In this document: positions 8,417-19,541 of the stretch, in pieces
Position numbering within the stretch: the first letter of the stretch is position 1
Layout of the letters: each line of letters begins with the position of its first letter
From: Pyropia haitanensis
Taxonomy: Eukaryota > Rhodophyta > Bangiophyceae > Bangiales > Bangiaceae
Reading direction: 5' to 3'
Assembly: GCA_008729055.1 (NCBI GenBank)
Contig: SDUX01000002.1
Location: 1,368,496-1,432,495 of the forward strand
DNA length: 64,000 nt
The notes under the pieces: generated by a model
The model's input: the letters and a program-made list of their open reading frames with translations, nothing else
Told to the model about the DNA's origin: nothing
Databases searched by the model: none
Program-made: the position numbers and the translations under genes

Positions 8417-10549
8417 ATGGCTCCCGCCCGGTGCGTCCGCACGCTGTTTGCCGCCGCCACCACTATGGGCGCGGTGGTGGCCGGCCTGGCCGCGGCCCCG
8501 ACGGTGACGGCGGCCACGCGGACGCAGGCGCCCTTCCCCGCCTTGCTCCCCGTCACGTGCGATAAAACCCCCCGGGTGCGCAAGGAGGCGGGCTCCTTCA
8601 CCCCCGCCGAGTGGGCGACGTACCAGCGCGCCGTCATTGGCCTCCACCAGCGGGAGACGTCGTCCGACCGGTCGACGCTGGACTGGTTTGAGCGGTTCAT
8701 TCAGTTGCACAACGACTATGCGAGGGTCGCCCACAACGGCGCGCACTTCCTCGCCTGGCACCGGCTGTTCCTGCTTGCGTACGAGAACGCGCTCCGCTCG
8801 GTAGAGCCGACCGTGACGATCCCGTATTGGGACTGGTCGATGGATTCGAAGGCGCCGGAGATGGCACCCGTGTGGGCGGCCAGACACCTGGGGGGGGCCA
8901 AGGTGAACGGGTCCATTGTGGGCGGCGCGTTTGACAAGTTCTTTGTCGACACGGGCAGCGACGGGCCCCATACCATCACGCGGGGCCTCCAGTCGGGCGT
9001 GCGCGGCTCGATGCGAAAGCTGCCCATGTCTCTTGCGGACAAGGCCACCATGACGGCGCTGTGGTCCAACAAGGCCATGACTTTTGACAGGTTTTCCACG
9101 GCCCTCGAGGCGGAGCATGGTATGGTGCACGTCGCCATCGGTGGCTTCTCGGGCGACATGATGGACCTGTCCAGGGCTGCCGGGGACGTGGTGTTTTGGT
9201 CCCACCACGCGTACATTGATTACGTCTGGTGGCGGCGGCAGCAGGCGATCCCGTCGGAGAAGTACGTCGGGAAACAGGGTGGCAAGGACGTGTCCCCGGC
9301 GGACGTCCTGAAGCCCTTTCTCAAGCGCGCGTCGTGTGCGGCAAAGCTCTCCTGCGTCAAGTACGTTGCGGACCCGCGGGAGACCCGTCCCCCGTCGACG
9401 GCGACGAGCGAGAGCTCGGCGGCCGCGGCGCGTCGCAGCGCTGCATGGCTGCCTTGCGCCTCTGATGCCGACTGCGGCTGTGGGTCGTGCGTGAAGAACG
9501 CGTGCGTGGTTGGCACGGCCTCGCGAACGACCGCCCAGTGTGGGGCGGTCGCCAAGTGCATCCGGCACCCCAATCCGACCCTGCGGCAGCTGGTGTGCCG
9601 CTGCCTCGACCGCACCAAGTGCCAGTGCACCCGCTCCGCCGACTGTGGCTGCGGCGTGTGCCACCGCTCCGATGGCACGTGCCACGCGCCGCAGGTGCTT
9701 CGGCGGCAGAGCTACTGTGGGCTCCTCGCCAACTGTGTCAAGCCCCCGCGTGGCAAGGCGTTTAGGTGCGTCCCGTTCTTCCGTTGCTTTCGCCACAGGG
9801 ATTGTGGGTGCGGCGCCTGCTACTTCGGCCGCTGCTTGACACGCCAGTGGATCACGCGGCGCAGGTGTGGGGAGCACCGCTCGTGCATCGCCGTTGGCGG
9901 AAGGCTAAGGTGCGTGGCAAGACAGCGGCCTTCCGTGAAGGCGGCGGCGCGGGCGGCAGGGGCGGCCCCCGCGGCTGTCGACGCTGTGGCAGACGCGCAA
10001 GAGCACAAGCACCGCGCGCTGGCCCTGTTCCGGGAGCGGTTTTCCGCGACCGTTGCGACGGAGACCGCGGTGTTGGCCGAGGCCAAAGAGGAGGAAAAGC
10101 TATCGCTAGCAGAGGCCGACGCCGACCTGGATGCCTTCGAGGAGGAGGTGGCGGCGGCGGCGCAGAATCAGTCGGGCGTCGCATCGACGGGCCGGTTCCC
10201 CGCGGCGGCCGCGCGGGGGGTCAGGCTCGGCGCGGCGGTACGGGCGGCGTCGGCGTCCCGCAGATTTGCCCAAATGCAGGCCACGGCGCGGCAGCGCGCT
10301 CGGCGGGCGCGACAGCAGGCCCGCCACAAGCGGTGGAAGGCGTCGGCAGAGTCCCATGAGCGGGTGCGCGTGGTCGCCCTGTCGGGCTTCACCGCGGTCA
10401 ACAGCTTGGACGAGAAGCGGTTCCTCCACGGGGAGGCGATGATGAAGAAGCTGAAGGACGAGGTAGACGTCACGGCAGAGAAGAAGGCAGGCGATGGGGC
10501 AGAGGTGGACGAGGATGCTGAGGTGGAGGACGGGCCGGCAGCAGAGTAG
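8417..10549 (+). CDS. Secreted tyrosinase with Cys-rich DCGCG repeats
   Basis: A 710-aa type-3 copper oxidase that would hydroxylate monophenols and oxidise diphenols. A signal-peptide-like N-terminus (residues 1-33) is followed by the tyrosinase domain (about 60-300). The CuA ligands fit H98, H106 and H115 in AHNGAHFLAWHR. The CuB ligands fit H234 and H238 in EHGMVH plus a His of WSHHAYIDYVWW (263/264). PYWDW at 136-140 is the usual family motif. A Cys-rich region (about 345-500) has three repeats centred on DCGCG (350, 408, 460), spaced about 55 residues and each followed by a Cys-rich lobe. The tail is basic, helical and Ala-rich, then acidic (VDEDAEVEDG). The open frame is intact. It is convergent with QPRT across 243 bases. 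Extracellular or cell-wall location is inferred from the signal and Cys content. The substrate is unknown. Confidence 0.92.
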   Translation: MAPARCVRTLFAAATTMGAVVAGLAAAPTVTAATRTQAPFPALLPVTCDKTPRVRKEAGSFTPAEWATYQRAVIGLHQRETSSDRSTLDWFERFIQLHNDYARVAHNGAHFLAWHRLFLLAYENALRSVEPTVTIPYWDWSMDSKAPEMAPVWAARHLGGAKVNGSIVGGAFDKFFVDTGSDGPHTITRGLQSGVRGSMRKLPMSLADKATMTALWSNKAMTFDRFSTALEAEHGMVHVAIGGFSGDMMDLSRAAGDVVFWSHHAYIDYVWWRRQQAIPSEKYVGKQGGKDVSPADVLKPFLKRASCAAKLSCVKYVADPRETRPPSTATSESSAAAARRSAAWLPCASDADCGCGSCVKNACVVGTASRTTAQCGAVAKCIRHPNPTLRQLVCRCLDRTKCQCTRSADCGCGVCHRSDGTCHAPQVLRRQSYCGLLANCVKPPRGKAFRCVPFFRCFRHRDCGCGACYFGRCLTRQWITRRRCGEHRSCIAVGGRLRCVARQRPSVKAAARAAGAAPAAVDAVADAQEHKHRALALFRERFSATVATETAVLAEAKEEEKLSLAEADADLDAFEEEVAAAAQNQSGVASTGRFPAAAARGVRLGAAVRAASASRRFAQMQATARQRARRARQQARHKRWKASAESHERVRVVALSGFTAVNSLDEKRFLHGEAMMKKLKDEVDVTAEKKAGDGAEVDEDAEVEDGPAAE

Positions 10550-10792
10550 GGAGGAGGGGAGAGCGGGTGAAGTCCAGCGTCACAGCTGGCGCGGCAGCTC
10601 CCAGCGGCCAACGGGCCCGCACTGGGACTGCCTGGGCAACCGAATATATATGCACACACGCCACCAGTGTTTTTTCGAGACCCGCCCCCACCCGGTCGAC
10701 CCCAGCGACTGCCCCCCCGCCCCTACAGCCCTGCGGGCGTGCCCCCCTCGCACACCCCCCCAGCCCGTGCGAGGCCGCGGCGGCGGCGCGCG

Positions 10793-11533
10793 TCACGCCT
10801 CCATCACGGCCGGCTTGGCGACCTTTAGCGAAAAGTCCACCGCCGCGCACCCCTGGCTGATGCTCATGGACAGCACGTCGGCGGCGTCGCAAAAGTAGGC
10901 GCCGACGGTCGCGGCGCCGAGGCCGCCGCTGCCCTCAATGACCAGCGGCCGCCCCGCGAGCGCCGCCCGCAGCGCCGTCGCGGCGTGCACAAACGCCGGG
11001 CCGGCCATATTGTCGAGCATCACCACGTCCGCGCCCGCGGCGGCGGCGGTGAGCGCGTCGTCGAGGCTGCCGCACTCGACCTCCACCTTGAGCGCAAAGC
11101 CGCCGAGCCGCCGCGCCGCCGCGACGGCGGCGGCAATGCCGCCGACCGCCGCGACGTGGTTGTCCTTGAGCATCGTCATGGACGACAGGTCCATCCGGTG
11201 GGCGTCGGCGCCGCCGACGAGCATGCCGTACTTTTCCACCAGCCGGAAGCCGGGCGTCGTCTTGCGCGTCCCGGCGATGCGGCCGGCCCAGCCGGCCGCC
11301 GCGGCGGCCGACGACAGCCGGTGCGCGGCGGTCGCCACGCCCGAGCACCGGGCGAGGGTGTTGAGCGCCACCCGCTCGCCCAGCAGCAGCCGCCGCGCGG
11401 GGCCACGGACGGTCGCGACCGCCACGGGAAAGCCGCCCGTCGTGACCGTACCGTCTGCAAACAGCTGCGGCCACGCGGTGGTGCCTGCAGGGGGAGGGGA
11501 CGGGGGGGGCGCAGCCGCCGCGGGAGCCGCCGC

Positions 11534-11572
<39 letters not shown>

Positions 11573-11842
11573 GGCGGCGGCCGCCGCGGCGGGCGGCACG
11601 GGCAGCCACTCGACGGTGCAGGCGAGCGCGTCAAAGACCGCCTCGACAAACGGCACGCCCGCGAGGACGCCGGCGGACTTTTGGTAGAGGGTGGCCGCGG
11701 CGGGGGCGTCGCCAACGACGGCGCCGCCAACGTCAAAGGACGGCACGTCCTCGGCGAGCCAGCCGCGGACGAGCGCCGCGACGGCGGTCGGCTCGAGGAG
11801 GCCCCGCGCCGCGGCGGCGGTGGCAGCGGCGGTGGCGGCCAT
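10793..11842 (-). CDS. QPRT: Quinolinate phosphoribosyltransferase (nicotinate-nucleotide pyrophosphorylase)
   Basis: Converts quinolinate and PRPP to nicotinate mononucleotide, CO2 and pyrophosphate in de novo NAD synthesis. The start at 11842 gives 349 aa with an N-terminus aligning to animal QPRT (LLEPTAVAALVRGWLAEDVPS, AGVLAGVPFVEAVF). Signatures are GERVALNTLARCSG (155-168), AGTRKTTPGFRLVEKYG (190-206), LKDNH (225-229), KVEVEC (252-257) and MLDNM (275-279), all in the expected order and holding the Arg, Lys and acidic residues that bind quinolinate and PRPP. An Ala/Pro insertion (about 84-120) sits where other family members have a short loop. The frame is open upstream to 12028 (an extra 62 residues, Pro/Arg-rich), so a targeting extension is possible. 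It resembles the animal type more than bacterial NadC. Confidence 0.93.
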
Positions 11843-12642
11843 GTGGAGGGGGGGGGGACGGGGGGGGGGGCGCCCGGCGTGGCCATTGGCGCGCCCTCCG
11901 CGGGGCCGGGGGCGGCGGCGGGCGGCGCAGCGCGGGGCGGCGCAGCGCAGAGCGCGGGGGGTGGCGTGCGCCCATCCCGTTGGCATCGCCGAGCGGGCGG
12001 CGGTGCTCGACCGGGCGGGGGTCCCCATGGAATTCCCCCACGGAGGTCTCGGCCATTTGTGCGCTTCCCCAGATCAAGTAGTGTACACTACACGGCGGGG
12101 CCGATTCGCTACCGAGTCGCCCGCGGCGTCCCCCCTCCGTCAGTCGCGCGACCGCACCCGCTCACCGCGTGCCCAATCACACGCCGCAGATGCATAGACG
12201 AGATGCGCAGGCCGGGTGGCCCTGCGCACCAATGGCGGCGGCGGCCAGCAGCTAGTAGGCCCGCCTCGAGTGCCGCCGCCGCGCCTGGATCGCTCGGGCG
12301 GGCGCGCCGCCCGCTGGCTGAGAGCGCCAGCTGTCCCGGCTGGGTGCCCAGCTACAACCCGCGCCGCCTCCCCGTGGGGCCCCGCCTGGCCGCGCCGCCC
12401 GCCCGCCCCGCTGCTACGGCGCGCGGGCGGGGCGCGGGCGCCCGCCCTCCCGCCCGCCGTCTACTCTTCATCGTCCGCCAGCCGCTGCCCAGGCCGCCGC
12501 GACGGCAGCGCGGCAGCAGCGTGCCGTCGGGGTCCCCTCCGTGCCCCCCCCTCCTCCCCCCCTCGCGCTTCCCCCTCCACCTGGTCACCGGCCGCTGTGC
12601 CCACGCGCGCCCCCCCCCCCCCCCTCCCCACCGGCGGCGGCC
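11843..12642. other. Divergent intergenic region between QPRT and the endopeptidase gene
   Basis: An 800-base head-to-head spacer that should contain promoters for both neighbours. A small less GC-rich patch with a palindrome-like TAGTGTACACTA (12079-12090) is the only notable element. Between about 12230 and 12600 there are GC-rich strings without credible coding. Confidence 0.4.
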
Positions 12643-12726
12643 ATGGCGTGTCCGACGACGGCGGCGGCGGCAGCGCCGCCGTCGGCCCCGGCAGCGGCAG
12701 CGTCCATGCGGTCCGTGGGGGCGCCA

Positions 12727-12764
<38 letters not shown>

Positions 12765-13442
12765 CGCCGCCAGCCGCCGCCCCCCCACCGCGGGCGGCCG
12801 CCCCCGCCGGCGGCAGCGGCCGGCGTTTGTGGCGCCCGCGGCGGGTGCGGCTGCCCGCGGCTGGGCGGGCGCGGCCGCCCCGGCGGCGGCCGCCGCGTGT
12901 CGGCCGCCCGCCGCGGCGGCGGCGGCGTGGCTAGCCGGCGGGGCGCCCTCCTGGGCGGCGGGCGCCGCCGCCGCGGCGGTGCCACCCGCCAAGCGGGCGG
13001 CGGTGGCGGGCGGCCGCGCCGCGGCGGCGGCGACGCCACGGGCGGTGCTGCGGTCGCCGCGGTCGCCGCCCCCCCCCCCCCCCCCCGCGGCGCCCCGCCC
13101 TCCCTCCTCGGCCACGCCCGCCGCCCCCGCGGTCGTTGGCGTCGGCCGCCCCGTCGACCGGTACGCGCACCCGCCCGAGGGCATCCGCGCGCTCGTCGAC
13201 GCGGCGGCGGACCCCGCCGTGGCGCTGCAGCCCGCCCCGTCGGCGTACCTGCTGCTGCTGTACCGGCCCAACCTGCCGCCGATTGCAGACGTGGCGGCGG
13301 CGGAGGAGCGGCTGGCGGGCTTCCGCTTCAACGCGTCGACGCACACGGCGAGCCGCGCGGAGCTGTACACCGACATTGTCCTCCAGCGCGTCGATGACCC
13401 AGACCACACGCCCATTGTTATCCACGGCATGCCGTCGACGGG

Positions 13443-13489
<47 letters not shown>

Positions 13490-13536
13490 GGGCGGGCGCC
13501 CCGAGGGGTACTGCGGCGGGCGCGGCGGGTCGGCCC

Positions 13537-13567
<31 letters not shown>

Positions 13568-14683
13568 GTGCACCCGCGCCACGGCGGTCGTTTGCGTATG
13601 TCCGCTGGTCCCCCGACGGCAGCCGCTTTGGCTTTGGCCTCTACACCCCCGGCGTGGGCGTGGAGCTGTGGGTGGCCCACGTCGCCAGCCGCACCGCCCG
13701 CCCCGTCGCGGCGGGCGCCCTCCTCAACGCCGTCTGCGGGGACCCGTACACGTGGGCGCCGGCCTCCCGCTCCCTCTTTGCCAAGTTTGTCCTTGGCACC
13801 GACGCCCGCCTCGGCGGCGGCGGCGGGCCCGCCCCACCGCCACACCCCCCCCCCGTGCGGCCGGCGGTGCCCGCCGGCCCCATCCTCCGCGACGCCGACG
13901 GCGGCGCGCCCGCCCCCGCCCGCACCGCCGCCGACACGCTCGGCGACGCGCACGACGTGGCGCTCTTTGCGCACTACACGACCGCGCAGCTGGCGGTGGT
14001 GGACGGGCGGCTGGCCGCCGACGGCGACGCGGGGGAGGACGGCTGGGGCACCGGCGCCGGCGGCGGGGGGGTGCCGCCGCCGCGGGCCGCGCCGGCGCGG
14101 CGGCGGCACGGCTGGGCGGCCCCGCGGCGGTGCGGCGGGTGTCGCCCTCCCCCAACGGCCGCTACGTGCTCGTCGACGTGATGGTCCCGCCGTACGCGTA
14201 TGGCCTGCCCGCCGCGCGCTTCCCGCGCCGCGTCGTCGTGCGGCGGCTCGACACGGGCGCCGTCGTCGCGGTCGTTGCGGACATCCCGCTGCAGGACCGG
14301 GTGCCGCCGGCGTTTGACGCGGTTGGCGACGGCGCGCGGAATATCGGCTGGCGGTCGGACGCGCCGGCCACGCTCTACTGGGTGGAAGCGCAGGACGGGG
14401 GCGGCCACGGCGGGGCGGGGGGGGGCGGGACCCCCGCCCGGCCGCCGCCTGTCAACCGCGCCGGGGAGGTGATTCGGGACGCGGTGTTTACGCTCGACGC
14501 GCCGTTTACCGCCGCGCCGCGGCGGCTGGCGTCGCTGACGTGGCGGTTCAACGGGCTGTTTTGGGGCACCCCGGCGGCGGCGCTGCTGGTGGAACGCCGC
14601 TACGCGACGCGCTCCGCGCGGAGCTACCTGCTCGCGCCGGGCGAGCCGCCCGCCGACGCGCCCCACCCCGACGACGATGACGA

Positions 14684-14714
<31 letters not shown>

Positions 14715-15259
14715 GCCGCCGCAGAGGGCCCCTGCTGCGAGCGTGCGTGCGACCTGGGCGCGGCCGAGGCGCCGCGGCGGCTCGTCCTGACCGTCCCCAA
14801 CTGGACCGACCGGTACGCGGACGCCGGGTCGGTGGTGACGACGCGCAACGCGGCGGGGCAGGTGGTCCTCCGCCTCGTCTACCCCGACGCAACCGCCTCT
14901 GACGGTGCCGCCGCCGCCGCCGCGGCCCACCGGCCGTCCTTCCTCATGTCGGGGATGGGCGCGTCGGACGCGGGCGACCGGCCGTTCCTCTCCCTCTTTG
15001 ACACCGTCACGGGCCGCCAGACGCCCATCTGGCGGTCGTCGCCCGCCGCGTACGAGACGGTGCTGACCATCCTCCGCACCGACGCGGTGACGGGGATGGT
15101 CGACGCGCTGCTGCTGCGGCGGGAGACGCCGACGGAGAACCCCAACATCTTTGTTTTTGACGCCGCCGCCGCGCGCCTCCGCGCCATCACGTCGGCCGCG
15201 TCGCGGACGCCCAAGGTGTCGGCGTGGCCGCGGCAGCGGCGGCGGCCGCCGCCGCCGTC

Positions 15260-15290
<31 letters not shown>

Positions 15291-16421
15291 CTGCCGTGGG
15301 GCTCCCCCTCCCCTGGCGAGGGGGCGGGCGGGCCGGCCGCCGCCGTCGCCGCCGCCGCCGCCGCCGCCGCCGCGGCGGCGGCCGGCGGTGCCGCCGTCGG
15401 CGGTGCCGCCATGGCGGCGCCGCCCGCCTGGGACGCCGACGCGCTGCCGGTGGTGACGGCCCGGCCGGAACTCCTCACGCCCGTCACGACCTTCCCCCAC
15501 CCCGCGCCGTCCATGGCGGCGGTCACCAAGCACACCCTCACCTACACCCGCGACGACGGGGTGGTGCTGCGGGGCACCCTCTACCTGCCGCCGCGCTACC
15601 ACCGCGGGCGCGACGGGCCGCTGCCGACGCTGCTCTGGGCCTACCCGCGGGACTATAGCAGCGCCGCGATTGCGGGGCAGGCGCGGGGGAGCCCGCACCG
15701 GTTTGTGCGGCTCGCGCGGACGCCCCTGTACTGGCTGACCCGCGGCTACGCGGTGCTCGACGGGCCCGACATGCCCATCGTTGCGCCGCCGCCGTCATCG
15801 TCGCCGACCGCCGCCGCCGACGGCGGCGGCGGCGTCGGCGGCGGCGGTGGGCCCGACGGCCCCGCGGACGAGGCGGTGGTGGCCGCGACGCTCGGCACCG
15901 GCTTTGTCCGGCAGCTGGTCGCCTCCGCCACCGCCGCGGTGGACCACATTGTGCGGCTGGGCGTGGCGGACCCCGCCCGCATCGCCGTCGGCGGCCACTC
16001 GTACGGCGCGTACATGACGGCGACGCTGCTCGCGCACGCCCCGCCCGGCACCTTTTGCGCGGGCATTGCGCGGAGCGGCGCGTACAACCGGACGCTGACG
16101 CCGTTTGGCTTCCAGGCCGTCACGTCAACGACGCTGTGGCAGGCGCCGGCCGCGTACGCGGCCATGTCCCCGTACTTTTACGCGCACGTCATCGACGCGC
16201 CGCTGCTGCTCATCCACGGGGCGGCGGACGGGAACGCCGGCACCGCGCCGGCGCAGTCGGAGCGGCTGTTTGAGGCGCTCAAGGGGCACGGCAAGGTTGC
16301 GCGGCTGGTGCTGCTGCCGGCCGAGGGCCACGGCTACCGCGCGCGGGAGAGCGTGCTGCACGTGCTGGCCGAGATGGACGCGTGGCTGGAGAAGTACTGC
16401 AAGCGGGCGGGGAGCGGATAG
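12643..16421 (+). CDS. CGEP: Chloroplast glutamyl endopeptidase, prolyl-oligopeptidase family S9 (frame broken at a G run)
   Basis: A serine peptidase of the plant chloroplast glutamyl endopeptidase type, which trims peptides in the stroma. From 12643 (MACPTTAAAA) there is a long Ala/Arg-rich transit-like region, then a beta-propeller-type half (for example FAYVRWSPDGSRFGFGLYT near 13590 and RVSPSPNGRYVLVDVMVPP near 14138), then an alpha/beta-hydrolase domain. The catalytic Ser is in GGHSYGAYM (codon 15999-16001), Asp in HGAADGN (16227-16229) and His in EGHGYRARES (16329-16331). The IARSGAYNRTLTPFGFQ segment matches plant CGEP closely. The reading frame changes once, near the G7 run at 14065-14071, as if one base were missing. 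Pro, Ala and Gly runs are inserted at loops, making it longer than plant homologues. Confidence 0.9.
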
Positions 16422-17148
16422 GGGGTTGGGGACGGGGGGTGGTGCTGGGAACGGAGGGTCGTGCAGGGGGGGGACGAGGGCAGGAGGATTGGGAGGGAGG
16501 GGGTCCTGTGTTGGCGTCTTTGGGCTTGCGTCCGTGACGGTGTTCTGTTCTCGTGGGGGCTCGCTGTCGTACCCCGCGCCGCTCTCCTCCCTGTCAGAGT
16601 GCCCGACTGCGTTTGTCTGCCTACCTATTTACCAACTGCGTGGGTATCGTGCGCAGCCCCACGGCGGGCGGGTGGTCCACGTAGACAGGCGGCCGACCTT
16701 CCAGTTGTGGCGGTGTCCATGTGCTCTGGGGTCGCAAGTTGCGCGCGTGCTATACAACAGCCGCCACCAGCCGGCCAGAGACTTTGCTCGACGACCCAGG
16801 CCCGTAGGAGCCGTCCACCCCGCCGTGTCCCGTGGACACCCCGCACCCCACCGCCCCACACCTTCTCTGCGCCCTCCACTTGCCCTCACATGCCGCCTCC
16901 CCCACTCCCCGCCAGCCGCACTCCACGCTCTCTCCCTCACACTGCCCACCCCCCCGCCCCTCGCCCGCCACCTGGCCACCTCGCCACCCCTCTCTGGCAG
17001 CCCTCCCCTCTCGCTCGCCGGCTCTCCCCGCCACCCTCGGTGTTGTCTCACCACCGCCACCCCATATCATGGTCGCACCCACCCCTCCCCCTCTCCACCC
17101 CCCTCCCTTGCCCCTCCCGCCCACCAGAAAGCGTGAAAAGGCGCACAC
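16422..17148. other. Intergenic between convergent genes, no gene supported
   Basis: The 3' flanks of the endopeptidase and NYN genes meet here. From about 16800 the plus strand is C-rich with short CCAC/CTCC repeats. No motif or credible open frame was found. Confidence 0.4.
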
Positions 17149-18710
17149 TCACCTGCCCCCCCTTCCCGCTTCCGCGGCACGGTCCCAGTCAAACAGCGGG
17201 CTCGGCACGAACTCATCCCCCACCCACGTAAACGGCAGGCGGCAGGCGCGGAGCCACGCCGCCCACGCGTCCCGCTCGGCCGCCCCCCCCGCCGACGCCT
17301 GGTAGATCATATCCGCGTAGCCGTCATTGCTCACCACCACCCCCCCCGCCCGTCTTGCCCAGGCCAGGCCGTACGTATCATCGTACTCACCGTCGGGGAC
17401 CAGCGCCAGCGCCGACGTGCCAGCGCGGGCGCGGAGGGCGGCCATGGCCAGCTCGTCACGGTCTGGGCCGGGTGGGGGCAGGCCCGCCGCGCCGGTAGCG
17501 GCAGCGGCGGCGGCAGCAGCTGCGGCAGCGGCCGCCGCCCCCTCCCCCACCGCACCCCCCGCACCCCCCAGCGGCAGACGGGAAGCAGGCAGGAAGGTGG
17601 TGACCGCGTGGCCCGCCGCCCGAAAGAAGGCCTCGGCCAGCAGGATGCCCGCCGGGGAAAAGCAGCGGCTGGCGCCGTGCGCCCACGCCACGTTGGGGCC
17701 GTCCAGGACCACGTGCAGGGGGGCGCGCACGGCCGTGCCGGCGCCGTCCGCGGCAGCCGGCACGCCCCTCGACGGTGCCACCGCCACGGCGCCGTCCGTG
17801 CCGGCCGCAGGCGGCCACTCACCGTTGGCCGCGACTCCAACAGCGGTGCGGGGGGGAGCTGAGTGCACCACCGGCGCTTCGCCGGCGCCCGCCGATGCCG
17901 GCGCCTCCATCTCCATGTCCATCCCCACCGCGCTGTCGTCACGGCCGGCCGACACGGCCGCTTTTCCCTGCGCCTCGGTCGCCGACAACCCCCCCCCTTC
18001 CGCCCTGGCCTCCACCACGACACTCCCCCCCCCACCCGCGCCCACCACCTTGGACGAGAACCGCGACCGCCTCGGGGGAGATCCCCTCTGGCTGCGAGCC
18101 CCCTTGGCGGCCGCCGCCGCAGCAGCCCGAGACCCAGCACCATCCCCCCGCTTGCGCCTCTCCTTCTCGTCTGCATCCACAGCCGCCCGCAGGGCGGCGA
18201 CGCGCCCGCCCCCCCCCCGGTCGCCCACCGCCTCGGCGAGGCGCTCCCCGTCGGCAAGCACCCCCGCTGCCGCGGCGGTCGCCACCGACCCCGCGCCCGA
18301 CCGGCGGAGCGCGTGGACGTGGTCCGCCAGGCGGGCGACCAGCTCCCGGCCGCCCGCGCCGCCCGCGCTCAGCCCCGTATCCGCAAACGTGCCAATCCAC
18401 CGGGAGCGGATGAAGGTGAGCAGCGCGGGGGTGTCCCACGCGCGCGGGTAGTACGACGGCGCCAGGTCCTCCCCGACCGCCGCCTCCACCGAGCGGATGA
18501 CAAACGGCTTGAGGGCGGCCGCCAGCATTGGGAGCGCATCGTGGGCGGCGTTGACAATGGTGTAGGGGGGTGGGGGGGGGGGGGAGGGGGGGGTACGGCC
18601 GGGGAAGGCGGGGGGGCAAGGCCGGCGGGCGGCACGTGGTGCGAGTGTCCCTGCGGGTGCGCACGCCGGGGCGACGCCAGGTCCACCTCAATGTCCATCG
18701 TGTCGGCCAT
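17149..18710 (-). CDS. Regnase/ZC3H12-type NYN-domain ribonuclease (frame broken at a C run)
   Basis: The C-terminal half holds a NYN (PIN-like) domain of the ZC3H12A/Regnase class, a metal-dependent RNase that cuts mRNA or pre-miRNA. Counting from the downstream Met at 18528: HVVLDGPNVAWAHG (272-285), FSPAGILLAEAFFRAAGH (290-307), LVPDGEYDDTYGLAWA (376-391), GVVVSNDGYADM (396-407) and LPFTWVGDEFVPSP (431-444). Likely metal-binding acids are D276, D383/D384 and D402. An Ala-rich insertion separates the halves (330-350). No CCCH finger follows, unlike animal Regnase. The N-terminal piece starts at 18710 (MADTMDIEVDLASP) in another frame and meets the main frame (YTIVNAAHDALP) in the C-run region at 18565-18593, where one base appears missing. 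Confidence 0.78.
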
Positions 18711-19011
18711 GACGCGGCGCACGGCCGCACAGCCCGCCCAGCCCACGGCGACACCACGGCAGGGCCGTCGTGCCGCTGTACAGGAGGGTCAACAACAGGG
18801 ATACCCGTCTGACCCAGTATCCGGGGACGCCAGCGACAGAGTAAACGGTGCAGGCGCGCGGCGGCAACGAGGACGCCCCCAGCGCGACAACAAGGGCGGC
18901 TGCTCGCGGGGGGACGGCCGAGGGGCACCCCCAGTTGACAGCGTCCGACAAGAGCAGGCGCCCAGATGACCGTCGACGGTAGCGGGACGACAGCGGCGCC
19001 GACGACCACAG

Positions 19012-19150
19012 CAGCAACGGCAACAGCAACGGCAACGGCAACGGCGACGGCAACGGCAACGGCAACGGCGACGGCAACGGCAACGGCGACGGCAACGGCT
19101 ACAGCGACCGCAACGGCAATGGCGACGGCAACGGCGACGGCCGCGACGGC
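19012..19150. repeat. Minisatellite of GGCAAC/GGCGAC hexamers
   Basis: About 20 head-to-tail hexamers, mostly GGCAAC with every third or fourth unit GGCGAC, plus a few variants (GCTACA, GCAATG). One frame would give an Ala-Thr repeat, but there is no surrounding gene. Confidence 0.85.
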
Positions 19151-19324
19151 GCCCACTGTCAAAGGCGTCCACACGCGCGCCGGGCGACGCCGGCGGTGGG
19201 AAGCGTGCCCCTCCGCGGTCGCGTTCGCCTCGGATGCACGCAGGCGGATGCGGCCGTCCGCCGCGCCAGCCCTTCCCGCGGGCCCGCGAAACACTCGTGG
19301 GTGGCGTGTGCGGTGGCCGAGCGC

Positions 19325-19395
19325 TTTGCAAAAAAAATTGCACATCGTCGACGAACGTACTTACAAAAACCCCTGATCAAGTCTACATGAAGGCC
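19325..19395 (+). promoter_or_regulatory. AT-rich patch upstream of thioredoxin-fold gene
   Basis: An A9 run followed by TTGCACATCG and AT-richer DNA lies about 150-215 bases before the ATG at 19542. Promoter role is inferred from position only. Confidence 0.3.
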
Positions 19396-19541
19396 AAATC
19401 CCCCACCACGACCGCCACCGCTTTGGCCAGTTGCCCGCTTCTCGTTGCGAGCCGCGGTGGCCGCTGACCTTGCCAGCCGGCACGGTTCCGTCGCCCGTGC
19501 TCCCCCCGTCCGCTCTCCCCCGCCACCCACCCCGACCGACG

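Larger units (their letters stand above)
18711..19541. other. Divergent intergenic region with a hexamer array
   Basis: Head-to-head spacer between the NYN ribonuclease and the thioredoxin-fold gene. It contains the GCAACG/GCGACG array (listed separately) and an AT-rich patch at 19325-19395 that probably serves the downstream gene. No separate coding sequence is supported. Confidence 0.4.

Noticed and set aside
11843..12028. 62-residue N-terminal extension of QPRT
   Set aside because: The 11842 start aligns with the family's N-terminus; the extension is Pro/Arg-rich. Left as a possibility only.
19012..19150. CRISPR-like array
   Set aside because: Hexamers are contiguous without spacers; it is a minisatellite in a eukaryotic context.
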